From NCBI RefSeq assembly GCF_004193775.1, contig NC_041020.1, forward strand, positions 7,273,657-7,337,656: 64,000 nt of DNA, given 5' to 3'. How positions within the stretch are numbered: position 1 is the stretch's first letter; the number at the start of each line of letters is the position of its first letter. This DNA is from Glycine soja. Lineage: Eukaryota; Streptophyta; Magnoliopsida; Fabales; Fabaceae. This document shows, piece after piece, positions 1 to 12,671 of the stretch. The translations under genes were made by a program, and so were the position numbers. A model generated the notes under the pieces. That model saw nothing but the letters and a program-made list of their open reading frames with translations. It did not search any database and had not been told where the DNA came from.

Positions 1-3
1 TAT

Positions 4-367
4 GCATTAAATCTAGACTTTTATTCAAACTTCTTATATACAATATTTCTTTAAATAGGGAAACAATTGTTATCATTAAGTTTTTTAATAAGTTCGATAA
101 GAGATTGAACACCAATGATGATAGGATGATGGAGATGACCCTTCAATAGATATCATCTATATTAAGATATAAAGAAATTAATAAAATATAAATAATAATA
201 TAATTTTATGTATCACATTGCACCTAATACTTGTATGAGTTGTATCCAACGCCATGAAACAAAATGTGTCAGATATCAGTTAGATAAGATTCAGTTCAGC
301 AGGCAGGTTGGATAAGAGTATTGCTTATGTATATCTTAAAAGAAAGTTTCCTATTTGACAGAATGTG
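4..367. repeat. Left copy of a long-range direct repeat
   Basis: Bases 4-367 reappear in the same orientation at 63650-64000, with scattered substitutions and a gap of about 15 bases in the right copy near its position 63829. The match starts with gcattaaatctagac and runs to the right edge of the window. It is most simply one end of a large tandem duplication. I see no gene in it. Confidence 0.93.
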
Positions 368-1800
368 GGTGTTTTTGTCCACCTAGGAGCTTTTTACCAT
401 GTAATCTGACATAGGCTTTATGATCTGCACTAATCTTTTGAAACTTCATTTTGTCACATGTTAATAAGTTGAAAAAGAAAATATTGTTTTAGGAGCTAAA
501 GATGAATAAGCAGCTAAAGGAAAGTTATATAGAATTAGTAGTAAAAGAGAAGAGTGTAAACCTATTTGCTATTTGCTTCAGTACTCAAGTGCTGGTTCCG
601 TTACCAAATTTCAGTGGTTTTGGTTGAATATGTAAGTCAGTGGAAGTGGTGCTGAATAGTGGAGGGAATGTTTGGAGTACATGATTTGAAAAGGGGAGAA
701 TGATTAAAAGAAATAGAAAATTGACTGACCAATATTGAAGGTTTCATAGGAATGTTGAATGTTAGTAAATTGGAAAGATGTTACATACCATTCATCTTAT
801 TAGAAGCATAACTGTTCCTTTTTGTATATTTTCTGTTACCTTCCTTTCCTTCAAAATATGGCCTTTGAATTTTGAACCATTAACTGAGTTGGTATAGTGG
901 TAAAGTCATGTAGATTTTTGTTTTCGTTTTGTGGGGATATGAATGAGAAAAATCCTTACAACCAGACAAAGCTGTGGCTCAGAAGAAAGAGAAACATGCC
1001 TCACTTCTAGAATCACTGGAACTAACATCTTGTAAACAAACTGTTATACCAAACTTTCCTAAGGTGCAATTCTCAACCATTAACCAATTTCATCTCAAAC
1101 AACACTATCAGTTCTTCAGTCATGAACTTCCCATACTGAAAATTTGTCACCTATTTCTTTTATAGGCAGTGGCTTCTTATGAGAGTCACACTCTCTGAAC
1201 TTCTAATGTAAAACTTGACTTTTCATTTTGTGCTTTATAATTGTTATCTCATGCATTGCCCTTTTAAGATAAGGTTGTTGTGCATTGTTTGGTTGAGTAC
1301 AACGATTTACTGATGACCATAACTATTTGTGGATCTTATATTTTCAAAAGTGTATGCTTGGTCATTAATCAACCAAGCTTGATAAGCTCCATCACCTACC
1401 ATCCCCTTCTATGCCATATACACATTTTGCTTATCTACATTCCTACTGTTACTCTCAAACAAGTCTAACAAATAATAAGTGAAGTTAATGAACTTTTTTA
1501 GTAATATTATTATAAGGATTGGTCAATGTAATGGTGAACAGAGAAGCATGCTTTCAGCTACCCAACAAAATGGATAAGAGTGTCAGTTGATATGGTTCTC
1601 TTGTTTTTTTTTTTTCAATGCAAAATCACCTTTAAAATATAAAAGATCACTGTAACAAAGGGACAAAGGGTTTTCACCTAACCCATGCATGAGATATGAT
1701 GGTCACAAAATATGTTAGGTTTAATATGGAATGAGGGCACAGTACAAACCACTCACAAATAATATCAAACTCCACCACCATCACACATTTTACGTTCTTC
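368..1800. other. Intergenic DNA upstream of rbcS
   Basis: AT-rich sequence with no convincing coding region. The open frames at 974-1165 and 1280-1468 are short, lack recognisable domains and look like chance. A stretch near 885-930 loosely resembles a pol III A box, but no B box or tRNA fold follows. Confidence 0.6.
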
Positions 1801-2040
1801 CAAGGAAGAGATAAGATAATGAAGCCTCCTCCACGTGTCACTTCCACATGGTACCTAACGATAAGGCTACCATTCAAAATTTTCCTCACTCGTGTGGCCA
1901 ATATGCTGTAATGTCATCACTTATTCAATCCAACGGTTGTAACTTCTCAGCAACCAATCCCCTCCATTTCACACCATCGGATTAGTACTACACAAATCAC
2001 ACTATTATATATAGTAAGTTTGAGCAGAAGCTTGGATATC
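1801..2040 (+). promoter_or_regulatory. rbcS light-responsive promoter
   Basis: The promoter has the I-box / G-box layout expected of light-regulated rbcS genes. I boxes (GATAAG) lie at 1810-1815 and 1860-1865 and flank a G box (CACGTG) at 1832-1837. A CCAAT motif is at 1954-1958 and a TATA box (TATATATA) at about 2006-2013. Transcription probably starts near 2040, giving a leader of about 45 bases. The motifs are seen directly; light control is inferred from the family. Confidence 0.82.
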
Positions 2041-2085
2041 TGGCAGCAGAAGAACAAGTAGTTGAGAACTAAGAAGGAGAAGCAA

Positions 2086-3109
2086 ATGGCTTCCTCAATG
2101 ATCTCTTCCCCAGCTGTTACCACTGTCAACCGTGCCGGTGCCGGCATGGTTGCTCCATTCACTGGCCTCAAGTCCATGGCTGGCTTCCCCACCAGAAAGA
2201 CCAACAATGACATTACCTCCATTGCTAGCAACGGTGGAAGAGTGCAATGCATGCAGGTATGACAACTCCACACATATAAATACACAAGAGGCACCAAAAT
2301 GATTATAATTCATGTTACATATTTAGGCATGTACCAAAATGTTACTTAAATAAACATGTTAGTCATAGGTTGCTTAAATTTTAGTCATAGGAAAATTTGC
2401 ACATGTGCTAGTTAATCTGTTAACCCCTTTACTCAATTTTCATGCAAATTAATTACTAGGTGTGGCCACCAGTTGGCAAGAAGAAGTTTGAGACTCTTTC
2501 CTACCTGCCAGACCTTGATGATGCACAATTGGCAAAGGAAGTAGAATACCTTCTTAGGAAGGGATGGATTCCTTGCTTGGAATTCGAGTTGGAGGTCAAT
2601 TTCTTGCAAACACTTTTGGTTTAATCATAGATTTTCTTATTCTTAGTTTGTTTCAACTTATTTTCAAGAAATAATGGCTTCTCTTGCTAGTGTGCTAAAA
2701 GTACTTTTGGAAACAAAACAAAAAATGGTTGTGTTCCAAAATTTAAATTTATCTAACAGATTTTTCTATTTGAGAGTTATCAATATGTATCAAATCTGTT
2801 CCTATCTCTGACCAAATTTTATTCTTCCAAAACAAGCACTTGGTTTTGAGTTTTGATGGTTGATCTGTTTGTTTGCAGCACGGTTTCGTGTACCGTGAGC
2901 ACAACAGGTCACCAGGATACTACGATGGACGCTACTGGACCATGTGGAAGCTGCCTATGTTTGGTTGCACTGATGCTTCTCAGGTGTTGAAGGAGCTTCA
3001 AGAGGCTAAGACTGCATACCCCAACGGCTTCATCCGTATCATCGGATTCGACAACGTTCGCCAAGTGCAGTGCATCAGCTTCATCGCCTACAAGCCCCCA
3101 GGCTTCTAA
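2086..3109 (+). CDS. rbcS: Ribulose bisphosphate carboxylase small subunit precursor (three exons)
   Basis: Small subunit of Rubisco, the CO2-fixing enzyme of the chloroplast stroma. Exons are 2086-2256, 2460-2594 and 2879-3109. Both introns (203 and 284 bases) have GT/AG ends and join in frame. The product is 178 residues. Residues 1-55 form a Ser/Thr/Ala-rich chloroplast transit peptide ending GGRVQC. The mature chain starts at Met56 ([19 protein letters not shown]) and holds the conserved [19 protein letters not shown] block before ending YKPPGF. The ATG at 2086 was chosen because it begins the usual MASSMISS transit sequence; an upstream in-frame Met at 2062 lies in the leader. The coding sequence shows no damage. 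It resembles soybean rbcS as I know it, but I cannot say which family member it is. Confidence 0.97.
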
Positions 3110-3290
3110 GTGTGAAAAATTTGCAAAGCATTTGTAGCCGCCACCCCACTTTGTTTGTTTGTACTTAAACTACATTCCCATTTGTTTTTGCTTTTTGAGA
3201 TTTCATCATCCTGTATTTTTGGTTTCTGTTTTCGGACTTCAATGGAAATTAATGGATGAGAACTAATGAATAAGCTATTGTGTTGTGTTG
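3110..3290 (+). terminator. rbcS 3' untranslated and polyadenylation region
   Basis: T-rich sequence after the TAA stop, with TTTGTTTGTTTG and TGTATTTTTGG stretches like plant far-upstream elements. AATGGAAAT and AATGAATAAG at about 3241-3272 are plausible near-upstream poly(A) signals. The exact cleavage site is not visible. Confidence 0.5.
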
Positions 3291-4775
3291 CTTTGTTTCA
3301 AAATAACTTCAATAACCCATCGTCCTTGCATTTCTCTCTACTGGGCTGAAATTAATCATTTCTAAATTTAAGTTAATTAATTGTGTCTCTAAATGATGGT
3401 TAACAGGGGAACTCTGTGTTATTCAAGTGCACTGCTTAGTTTAGCTGAGCTTGGCCTTACTTTGTCACAAGTCACAAATCTGATGTATGAATGTTCTTTA
3501 TACTTTGGTCTTCCAAGAAATGAAGTTCAAGACACATAGTTTGTAAACATGTTGCTAGGAAGCTACTGAACTTTCAAAACCAAATATGAACTCGATAATT
3601 CTTGGAAACACAGATATTTTGTATAGTATATAGCAACAAAAAACCACTAAGGAACTGCTACCAAATCGTTTTGTTATTTATGTGCAAAGAAAGCGATATC
3701 AAATTCAAATTTTTATTGGTTTCAGAATCTTTTCTTTCCAAGCAATAACCACCAACTGCAACGAAACCGTTTTGTTTGTTCCATTTCTCACTCTCCTCAC
3801 TGCAATGTTCAAATTCTGATTTGGAAAACAGCACATAAAAACACAAGATTTGGTCATGCTCTGGTTCTACCAAATACTACATTTGTTTCTAGAATTGCCA
3901 GAATCTGATCCTTTTGCTGACAATTAATCTCTAGAAGATTCTTTTGCTTGTAACTTGGTAGTTATGGATTAGCAACTGATAAATAAATCATTTAGTGGGC
4001 TCTATGTTGTGAGTAGTGATAGGTAACTTATGTCGACACCTTTTAGTAGATTGCATTAATATTTAGACTGGACCCTTTTGATAGCTACATTTGTGAACAA
4101 GAATACAATACGATAAAGAAATAGATAAGAAGTTTCACCTCCTATACTCCCATGACCACATCATGACATATTCAATGCCAATCGTGAATATACAAATCAA
4201 TAGGATTTGTTTTCTTCCAAATATTTATTTGTGGACGTGAATCTACTCACCCTAGAAGCAAGTTTCGTTAAATTTCCTTTGTTTAATAACTTTTTGTGAA
4301 CATTCATTCTTTTTTAATTCAACTTTTATATAAAAATAATTAGACTCAAATTCCTTAAACAAGGTCTCAAGTTCAAATTTTGTGAATGAAAAATATAATT
4401 AAAAGAAGAGACATAATTGAAGTAGTCAGTCAAGTTATGACAAAGCCTTACAATTCACAAAATAACTAAAATATTATATCAATCAACTTCATTTTAATGG
4501 ATAGTAGTATTATTCTTTTAAAATACAAGTAAATGTTAACTATAAGATAATCTTTATGGTAATATATTACAAAATATAATAGTTAAGGGTCTCTTTGGGG
4601 GGTTGTTAGTTGTTAGTTTCATTTGTTTTTAAAATAACAATCAATTTTTAGTTTTAGTATAAAAAGTTTTTAAAACCAGTCTTTAAAATTTGATTAGTTT
4701 TCTAACTATTAGTTTTAAGATTAAGTCATTTTAAAATTTTCTAATCTTTTTAAAATTAATTTAAGAGTGTATTTT
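3291..4775. other. Intergenic, no gene seen
   Basis: AT-rich sequence without recognisable coding potential. Around 4330-4400, a segment containing caaggtctcaagttcaaatt resembles the B-box part of plant SINEs, but I cannot define its ends. Confidence 0.5.
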
Positions 4776-5110
4776 TATATATGATGATAACGACACCAAC
4801 AACAACAATGGTGGTATTTTTGGTGGCGATAGCAAAGTCAATAGTGATAATAACAGTGTCAATGATGGCAGTGATACTAGTGGTGGTGTTGGTGTTGATA
4901 GTTATAATGCAGTATTGCTAATAATGGTAGTGATTGATAGTAATGGGAGCAGTGATAGTGTTGACAACGATAGTAATAGCGGTGATGTTGGTTGTTGGTG
5001 TCAATAACAATGGTGACAGTGTTGATAATAATAGTGATTGTGTCAATGATTATGATGATGATCATAATGACGACATAGATGGTGGTCCTGGTGTTAGTAG
5101 AGGCAATGAA
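4776..5110. repeat. Degenerate trinucleotide array
   Basis: About 330 bases of drifting triplets (GTG, GTT, GAT, AAT, AAC), as in gtggtggtgttggtgttgat. It is open on both strands only because of its low complexity. The predicted His/Tyr/Ile-rich and Asp/Asn-rich peptides are by-products, not genes. Confidence 0.7.
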
Positions 5111-5411
5111 AAGTGTCATTATCAAATGTAGAGAGTGTGTACTTTTTTAAAAGTAAAATCAAAATTACAAATATTTTTTGCCCAAAACTTTTGGTTTTAA
5201 AAATTACATTTAAAAATAAAATATAAAAAACTCACAATTACGTGACCAAACCCTAAGTCTTTTAAATCAATTAGTATTCTATAAAGAAATAGTATTTTTG
5301 AAGTATTTATATAATTTAAGTATTTACTTATTCTTAGAGTGAATAGATCCCTTTCGTTTGTTTTATTCATCATACAGAATCAATAATACAGTGGAATCCT
5401 TCTGAATATTT

Positions 5412-5416
<5 letters not shown>

Positions 5417-5472
<56 letters not shown>
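5417..5472. repeat. (TA)28 microsatellite
   Basis: An unbroken TA dinucleotide run of 56 bases in AT-rich intergenic DNA. Confidence 0.97.
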
Positions 5473-5474
<2 letters not shown>

Positions 5475-7035
5475 GTACCTGGAAAAAATAATCTTCCATT
5501 AGTGAGACAGACAAATATAACCTTATTTCCATAGAGCCTGCAAAAACCTAACTATCCAGTCAATATTTTATATTTCCATAGTTTTTCTGACAAACCAACT
5601 TCTTTAATATATTTTTCAAAAGTTTTCAAATAAGTTATATAACATATCATAATATTCAAGGTTTTCCAAGAGGAAATTTAAAAATTGTTATTTTGACAAG
5701 ATAAGTGCTACATAATTGTGTGGTCTATACCGACTAATGAGTCAAGGCATCGTGACTATGTCGTAACAAAAAAGGTAAAGAAAAACAAGTCATTATCATA
5801 GCATTATTTGAAGTTGAAGAATATTACGTAGTGTGATATGATTTATTTATGACTGTTTTGGTTGTTTCCGTTGCGTTTTATGAATGGAAGATCAAATAGC
5901 TAGCTATAAAAAGACCCTAAACAGATAACAACCTATTGGTAATTTTTTTTTGTTTTAGGCTATTCAATTAGATATAGGCTCATATATGTAGATTTTATAA
6001 GTTTAAGCCACAAAAAATATATTTTTATTAAAACAATAAAAAGATATTGCCGTAGTGTTTATACGAGAAATGGCGCATAGTGAGGTGCTCGATCGAGTCT
6101 CTATCAATTTGCTTTTGATGTGTGCAAAGGAAAAGAAAAGAGAAAAGAGGAAAGTTACAAAGTGAATGCTTAGATACTTATATCTTAAGTAAATCCTTGT
6201 GTCTTTATAATAAAGTTGGATAAAGACACATTAACACTCATCTTATTTTTTTAATTCCCTGAGTATTTAACTCAATTAGATACTTAAAGATTTAAATTTG
6301 AGGCTGTTATTAGTTAAATTAAAATAATTTCACATAAATTGATTCAAACACATATTATTTGACATCTTAAGAGAAAAAGAAAAAAAAATGAAATGTAAAC
6401 AAGATAAATTATATGATATGATAAGAAAGAAAAGACAAAAATAAATTGAAGATGTCAAATAAATATCCATGTATCATTATTAATTAAGTTTCAAAATCAA
6501 AGACTGATACATGATTTTTTTTTTAAAATTCAAAATATATCTCAGTGAAAACTATTTAATGTTTAAAATAACATTCATATATCAATGTTTTATTTGAGCA
6601 CTAGTTGTTTTGAATTTATTTTTGGCATCTCTCTCATTTCCTTTTTCTTGATCACTGCTTCCTTTTTCCCATTTATTTTCCCGACAAAACAATTTTAGTA
6701 CAACACATCCTACATGCACCATCTAAAGGCTCTCTCACAAACCCAGTCTAATTAAGGACAAATTAATACGGAGAAATTAATTAGTTCTCGACTACTACTG
6801 TATATTTATAATATTGATTAATCTTTACCAAACATGATACGTATTAAAGTTTTTTAATTTAAGAAAAAATTAATAATGCTAAATTGTAAACACTCTTAGA
6901 TTGCTTAATAATTTATTCTCTTAAAAAATTATTAGATGTCCAAAACCATCCTAGACTCTATTAAAACAAGGCCACTTATATAATAAAAACATAATATACA
7001 AGACTATTAATTTTTTTATTATTAATTAAAAAACC

Positions 7036-7038
<3 letters not shown>
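5473..7038. other. Intergenic, no gene seen
   Basis: AT-rich, with many stops in all frames and no recognisable domain, RNA gene or transposon end. Confidence 0.5.

Positions 7039-7088
<50 letters not shown>
7039..7088. repeat. (AT)25 microsatellite
   Basis: A continuous AT run of 50 bases. Confidence 0.97.
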
Positions 7089-7091
<3 letters not shown>

Positions 7092-7948
7092 CGGTAAATA
7101 TTATTAGTTTTTGTTAACAGAGAAAATCAAATTTATGACTTTTTTTTTTCTTTTTCCATCTCCCATAATCTTCTAATTCATCTTATATTTTCAAAATTCT
7201 GAAAAGGTATCATACAAATTGATTCAGGCCATAGAGATGTAGTGATCCGAAACTACTTAATATATAGTTTCTTCCACACTCACGGCACTCAAATATTTCA
7301 TTTCCTCACACATAGACTGCACCTCCCCCCTCACACACTCACACACTCACTCATTCACAACACCACACTGACTTATTCATATTCATCCGTCACATGAAAG
7401 GCAATGGCAAGCACACACACAAGTTACACAGCAAATCCAAACTCTTCAGTGGCCTTATTTGCACCATGCAACCATAATATCCACCCATTATAGATCTTAT
7501 AGACAATAGCATATATAGCCACACCATATGCATTATGAATCCATGGAACAATCATATATCATTCGTGAAAAAAAAGTAAAACAAGTCTTCAAAGCTTTTC
7601 CCAACCATTGAACTTCTCAACCAAGTCTTTAAACCTTCACGTGAATCTGTCATCAAGACAGCCCCTAAATTAAGCTTGAGCCATCTGTGTCATACACGTA
7701 TAAGAGGTCACGCATGGTTTACATCAAGTAAGAAAAGAAGCTATCATAAAGATATTACTTCTATTTTTTGTTGTTGAATAAGTCTAGGGTATAATATATT
7801 GTTGATTTCTCAAAATAGTTGAGAACGATAGTTTTAGTTCTTATTAAAATTTAATATGTTTTTATTCTTTATATTTATTAAAAGTGACATGATTTTAATT
7901 CTTTCATCATGAACTAAAAACACATACATCTGAATAAATATAAGAACT

Positions 7949-7952
<4 letters not shown>
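7089..7952. other. Intergenic, no gene seen
   Basis: Contains a CA/CT-rich stretch at about 7315-7370 but no open frame with recognisable content. Confidence 0.5.

Positions 7953-8021
<69 letters not shown>
7953..8021. repeat. Compound (AC)n(AT)n microsatellite
   Basis: About 14 AC units run directly into about 20 AT units. The minus-strand frame across it (Ile-Tyr then Cys-Val repeats) is a by-product. Confidence 0.97.
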
Positions 8022-8024
<3 letters not shown>

Positions 8025-8841
8025 CTATTTGTATTTTATCTCTTGCTTGGTTGTCGTGGTAAAGGCGTAAGGCATAGCCGCATGGATATGAACTTATCAT
8101 AGGGCTCCATTGAATCAGATCAGTTTAAACTTAAAGCTTTTGAAAATTATTATTAAAAAAATGAAGTTTTGAGGACATCAAAATTACGTCACTGAAAGAG
8201 AATAATGACTTCTTTTAATTTTTTTTTCCTGTTGTAAACTTAGGATTTTCAAAACCCGAGTTCCAAATTTGCAATGGTTTCTTGTTTTTGATTCGTAAGT
8301 GGATTACACAAATTTCATTTTGACGCAAACTGTTGGATTATTTTAATATTATGTTCTAGTTGTAATTAAAAGCCATTAGGATTAATTTAGAAAACTAAGA
8401 ATAAATCTATAATAAATTTCTCTTATCTTTTCAAAATACTCATTAGTCTTTTTAAAAAAAACCCACACCGAATAGTATTTTTTAGCCATAAAAAAAATAA
8501 GGGAACGAAAGACTGAGGGAGGAAAGCCATTTTAATTAAAAAAATAGAAAATGAAAAAAATAAATTGAAAACACAAGAAAAATATCGGGCCAGAAAATAA
8601 ATATGAATTATAATAATCAAGAGCTTCATGCATGCTTAGTAGTTTTCTGTGCATTAAAGAACTCTAGAGAAATTATGTGTTATGATCTATTCTTACAAAA
8701 ACATATGCCATAGCCTGTGAACGGGATCCGTGTTCATGGTCTCTTGTATATGCTTTTGTTCTTTAATTGTTAATAATTAAGAACACATGCCGTAGTGCAA
8801 GTTTAAATCATAGAGTTATGGATACCCATAATATTCTAAGA
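8022..8841. other. Intergenic, no gene seen
   Basis: AT-rich sequence up to the outer end of the foldback transposon. No coding region or RNA gene recognised. Confidence 0.5.
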
Positions 8842-9550
8842 GATATAAAATAAAGAAATAATTAAGTTTTTCATATTTGAAATATAGTTTATTTTTAAAA
8901 AATTACTTAACATTCTTTTTTTTCTCTCTAATACCTGAAAAAATTTTGCATTTCATTTTAGTACTTGTCGTTAGTCCACATCCATTAAATAATGATGTAG
9001 CAAACGGAGTATCACGTCATCACACCTAGTTACTAAACACATATGCACAAACATTCACATCATTAATTTTTGTTTTTGTTTTTTTAATATTAAAAAATGA
9101 AAGCCAAAAAGGAGAGGGGGAGTCGTCCGTGGTGGTGTGGGAGGCGCGGCCACCACCGTCTTGGACACTCTTTGGAACTTCACCTTCGTCGTTGCCGTCG
9201 TCACCATCTTCTTGAGCTATCCACTGGATAGGGTCCATTGTCAAGCGATGATTTCCCACAGAACAAAAAATCTGCTATGCTTCACTTTCTTGCTTTTGCA
9301 TTTTCTTGTGGAAAAAAATCCTCACAACAAAAATAGGTTGTCCTTTTCTTTGATCTACCAAAGCTTTAAATTTTCCTTAGGTGCGTACTTCAAATTCTTC
9401 TTCTCCTACTCCTAACTGCTCCTTTTTTTTTTTTTTCAAATTCTCTGTGCGTTTCTAAGGATTTTGCATGTTTTGTTCTTCTCTTTGCTGTGTGTTTTGA
9501 CTTTTATTGTTTGCGTGTGTGGCAGTTTGGTTTGTTTGTGAGTTTGGAGT

Positions 9551-9778
9551 GTGATGCCACCATCGGCGGTGATCACGGAGGAGGAGGGGCAGAGCAAAGA
9601 TGTCTTCACTGATATTGAACTCGCGAAAGTTGAATTGCCAGATTTAGGGGCTCTCTGTGCCCCAGGTAAGGAGGTTCCTGTAGTTATACTCGTCCACGAT
9701 TTCACATATCAACGTGAACTCCTCCTTGAGGTTATCATTCCAAACTTCCTTGATTTGAACCGAATCGCCTTTTGGTAA
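9551..9778 (+). CDS. Unrecognised ORF in the core of the foldback element
   Basis: A 75-codon frame beginning MMPPSAVITEEEGQSKDVF, in the unique core between the two arms. Its first half is more GC-rich and acidic than the surroundings and runs up to a GTAAG at 9665-9669 that could be a splice donor. It may be a host-gene fragment carried by the transposon, since Mutator-like elements often do this. I do not recognise the protein, and chance remains possible. Confidence 0.25.
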   Translation: MMPPSAVITEEEGQSKDVFTDIELAKVELPDLGALCAPGKEVPVVILVHDFTYQRELLLEVIIPNFLDLNRIAFW

Positions 9779-10094
9779 AATCAACATATCAAACGAACAA
9801 ATCTGAGTAGCAAAGTGAGAATGACAATCAAACCCCCCATATCTGTAACAAAAACATGCGGAAACAATTCAGATCTCAAAACCTAACAAATCCAAAACAA
9901 AAATCGATGATATTTAATTGAACGAGGAAACAAATATAAACAAAATCAACAAGCCGCGATACATAAAGAGGATTTGAGTGAGTAGAGCTTCGAATCGGGG
10001 GCATGCAATCAAGCTTCGTATCGACGACGACGACAACAACGAAGGCAGAGTTCCAGAGAGTGTCCAAGACAGTGGTGGTCACCGCCTCCCGCAC

Positions 10095-11278
10095 TATAAC
10101 ATCCCAATTTCGTGAATTAAATTAAAAAGGTTTTTCATTTAAAATAGAGTTTTAGAAAAAAAAATGATGAGGTTTTTGTAGTTAAATAAATAAGGAGAAA
10201 TAACTTTATATTAAAATAATGGTTTGAAGGAAAATAAAAAGGATATTTGATTTATTCATTTGATAGGAAATAACATAGAGTATTTGTTAATAAAATAATA
10301 AAAATAAAAAATAGAGTAAATAATAAGCTAAGAGTACCTAGCTATAAATAAAGACATGCTAGGTTATTTTTCAGACTGACGGTAGTCTCTGTGGTTTCTC
10401 TTCCTTTCAGTTTCTTTTTTCTTTCTCCTCCTCCCAAAACTATTTTTCCCGCATACACTCAAGCCTATCTCAATAAAATTATGATCTCGGACTCGTTAAA
10501 CGTTGGATCATTGTGAAATTTGAGTACTAGGTTTGGAACTTAATTCCAAATATTCTCACCGTTGGAATTTGCGAAACTATATTGGAGCTGAGAGAAACTC
10601 CCTTCGTATTTTAGCTTTCTCTTTTCCCGCAGAGACCCGAAACCTATCCCGGTAAAACTATTATCCTGGACTAGTTAACCGTTGGATCATTGTGAAATTT
10701 GAACACCAAGTTTGAAATACATTTCCGCAGATCTTCACCATCGGGATTTGCAAAATGATTTCTGGGGAGGGAGAAACACTCATTGCACGTAGACAGTGGA
10801 ATGAAGGATTCAAATTCTTTTCCTTCTCTCTAATATTTGGAAACCTTATCAGAACAACCAGAGAAAAAGCTTGAGGAATCTCAGGAAATTGTTAGAGATT
10901 CCACTATTGCTGTCAGAATACACACGTGAGCCCGCTTAGAGGTAAGGGATGAGTTATTCATAATTGGAGAGTAGTGAGAACATGTGTAGGGATCCTTAGA
11001 GTATCAATTGGAATGAGTTTTTAGGTTGTTTTTGCAAATTTTGATTCTATCTTTACAATTGTAACTGTGAATTATATATTTTTTACGAACCAATTGATGT
11101 TCCAATTAGAAATTGCTGTGAAATTCATGTGTTCTTGTGTTGAGTGTGAACCTTAAAAATTGAGTTCTTTTTATTAACGTAAATTATACTCTAAATAATA
11201 TTCTTTTAACGACTTACTTTATACAAATTATTATCTTGTTCTGTATTTTTCCACGACGATAATCAACATGTTATGTGT

Positions 11279-11331
<53 letters not shown>

Positions 11332-12671
11332 TTGTGTCATGCAAATATTATTATTGTGTGATGTGTATATGAGTTATGAGACGTGATAAATTATTATAAT
11401 AATATTATAATATTATTGTTGAGATCAAGTATAAGTGTAAAGTTAGACATGTGTTATTTTGTGAAATACACATGAACATGTGATGGTGGATTGTGATATT
11501 ATGAGATGTTAAGTTGTGGTCATGAGATTTGGTTGTGAATAAGTGTGTGTTTAACACTTGATGTGATAGTATTTGTGTTGTGAGCTATGAATTATACAAT
11601 AACCCAATCAATGTTTACCTTGAGAAAAATGTTTATGCGTAGTGTTAAAGGAAAAGTGTAGGTTTCCTAGTTAGGAACCAATGTTAAATTGTAGCGCAAT
11701 GTGTTAAACGTGTTTGAAACATGAGCGTGAGGTCATGGATATTGTATAATTCATGAGCAATGTCTGCATGCAAAAATTGTTTTAGGGGTTGAAACTGAAT
11801 CAGGAAGGTGAGGCCCTAACGGATTCTTCGTAGTCTAGGCCTTGGGGGTAAAGACACTCAGTTTGAGTGCTCCTTTAAGCCTATATTGATCTCATATGGT
11901 TGGAGCATTCTCACAAAACAGAGTTATCCTGACTGGTCACCTTATGATTTTACTTAGTGAGAGTGACCTGACATACCCATTGTATGGTGTGACTTGTTTG
12001 TACTCCTAAGTGCCCCGGGGTGGTTTTTCACTGACATGGTACCACATTGCATATAGGCTTGAGTCTTAGCATAACTATTGCATAACGCTTGCTAATTGTT
12101 TACTATGAAATTGATGAGTGTTATTATGTCTTGATCAGAGTATGTGATTCATGTGTAATGTGATTGATGATTGAAAAGTGAATTTTAAATGACAAAGTGG
12201 TGGAATTACGTGAGTTATGTTTAAATAAGTTATATCTCATTTATATGATATGTATATCTAGTTGTCTTGTTTCTCTATTAGTTAGAAATGTGATAACTCA
12301 CTCCTCGTGTGTTGTTTGTGTTTGAATCCTATGATGATCTCGAACTTTGTGTTCGGGGGAACAGATGACTAGGTGGATTGCTTTAAGGAACCTTATGCTG
12401 AAGGATGTCGGGACACAATACTCTGATAGGACGTGACATCACGGCATAAGTTTCTATATTAATTGCATGAAGTCTTGAACGACCTTGTTTTAAGTCGAGA
12501 TATTTTCGTATTTATTGGACAAGTCATTTTATGATGTTAGAAAAGTAAATGTGAGCCTTTTACAATTTTGAAATGCTTTTATTTAAATGTGCTTTAAAAA
12601 CTTTTAATTAATTCTAAATTCTTATTTCTTTTATTATTAGTACATATATGTATGGGGTAGAGGGTGTCACA
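10095..12671 (+). mobile_element. Solo LTR, 2.6 kb family, copy A
   Basis: It begins TATAACATCCC (a mutated TGTAACACCC) and ends GGGTGTCACA. It is flanked by the imperfect 5-base duplication CGCAC (10090-10094) / CGTAC (12672-12676). It interrupts an arm of the foldback transposon, which defines its ends independently. A TATA box (TATAAATA) at 10343-10350 suggests plus-strand transcription. No internal region or coding sequence is attached, so it is a solo LTR. The size and ends suggest a Ty3/gypsy-type element, but without pol this is inference. Related copies lie at 26638-29343, 38168-39112 and 55403-59727. Confidence 0.8.
11283..11328. repeat. (AT)n microsatellite inside LTR copy A
   Basis: About 23 AT units, absent from the matching region of copies B and C as far as I can see. 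Confidence 0.95.

Noticed and set aside
885..935. tRNA-like or SINE-like A box (gttggtatagtggtaaagtc)
   Set aside because: No matching B box, acceptor stem or cloverleaf follows, and no SINE tail is visible.
2062..2085. Upstream in-frame Met for rbcS
   Set aside because: It lies in the short leader and would add MRTKKEKQ before a complete transit peptide. The ATG at 2086 matches the family start.
4877..5131. Two overlapping ORFs (His/Tyr/Ile-rich on minus, Asp/Val-rich on plus)
   Set aside because: Both come from the degenerate trinucleotide array; composition alone keeps the frames open.
7834..8100. Minus-strand ORF with Tyr-Ile and Val-Cys repeats
   Set aside because: It reads through a compound AC/AT microsatellite.
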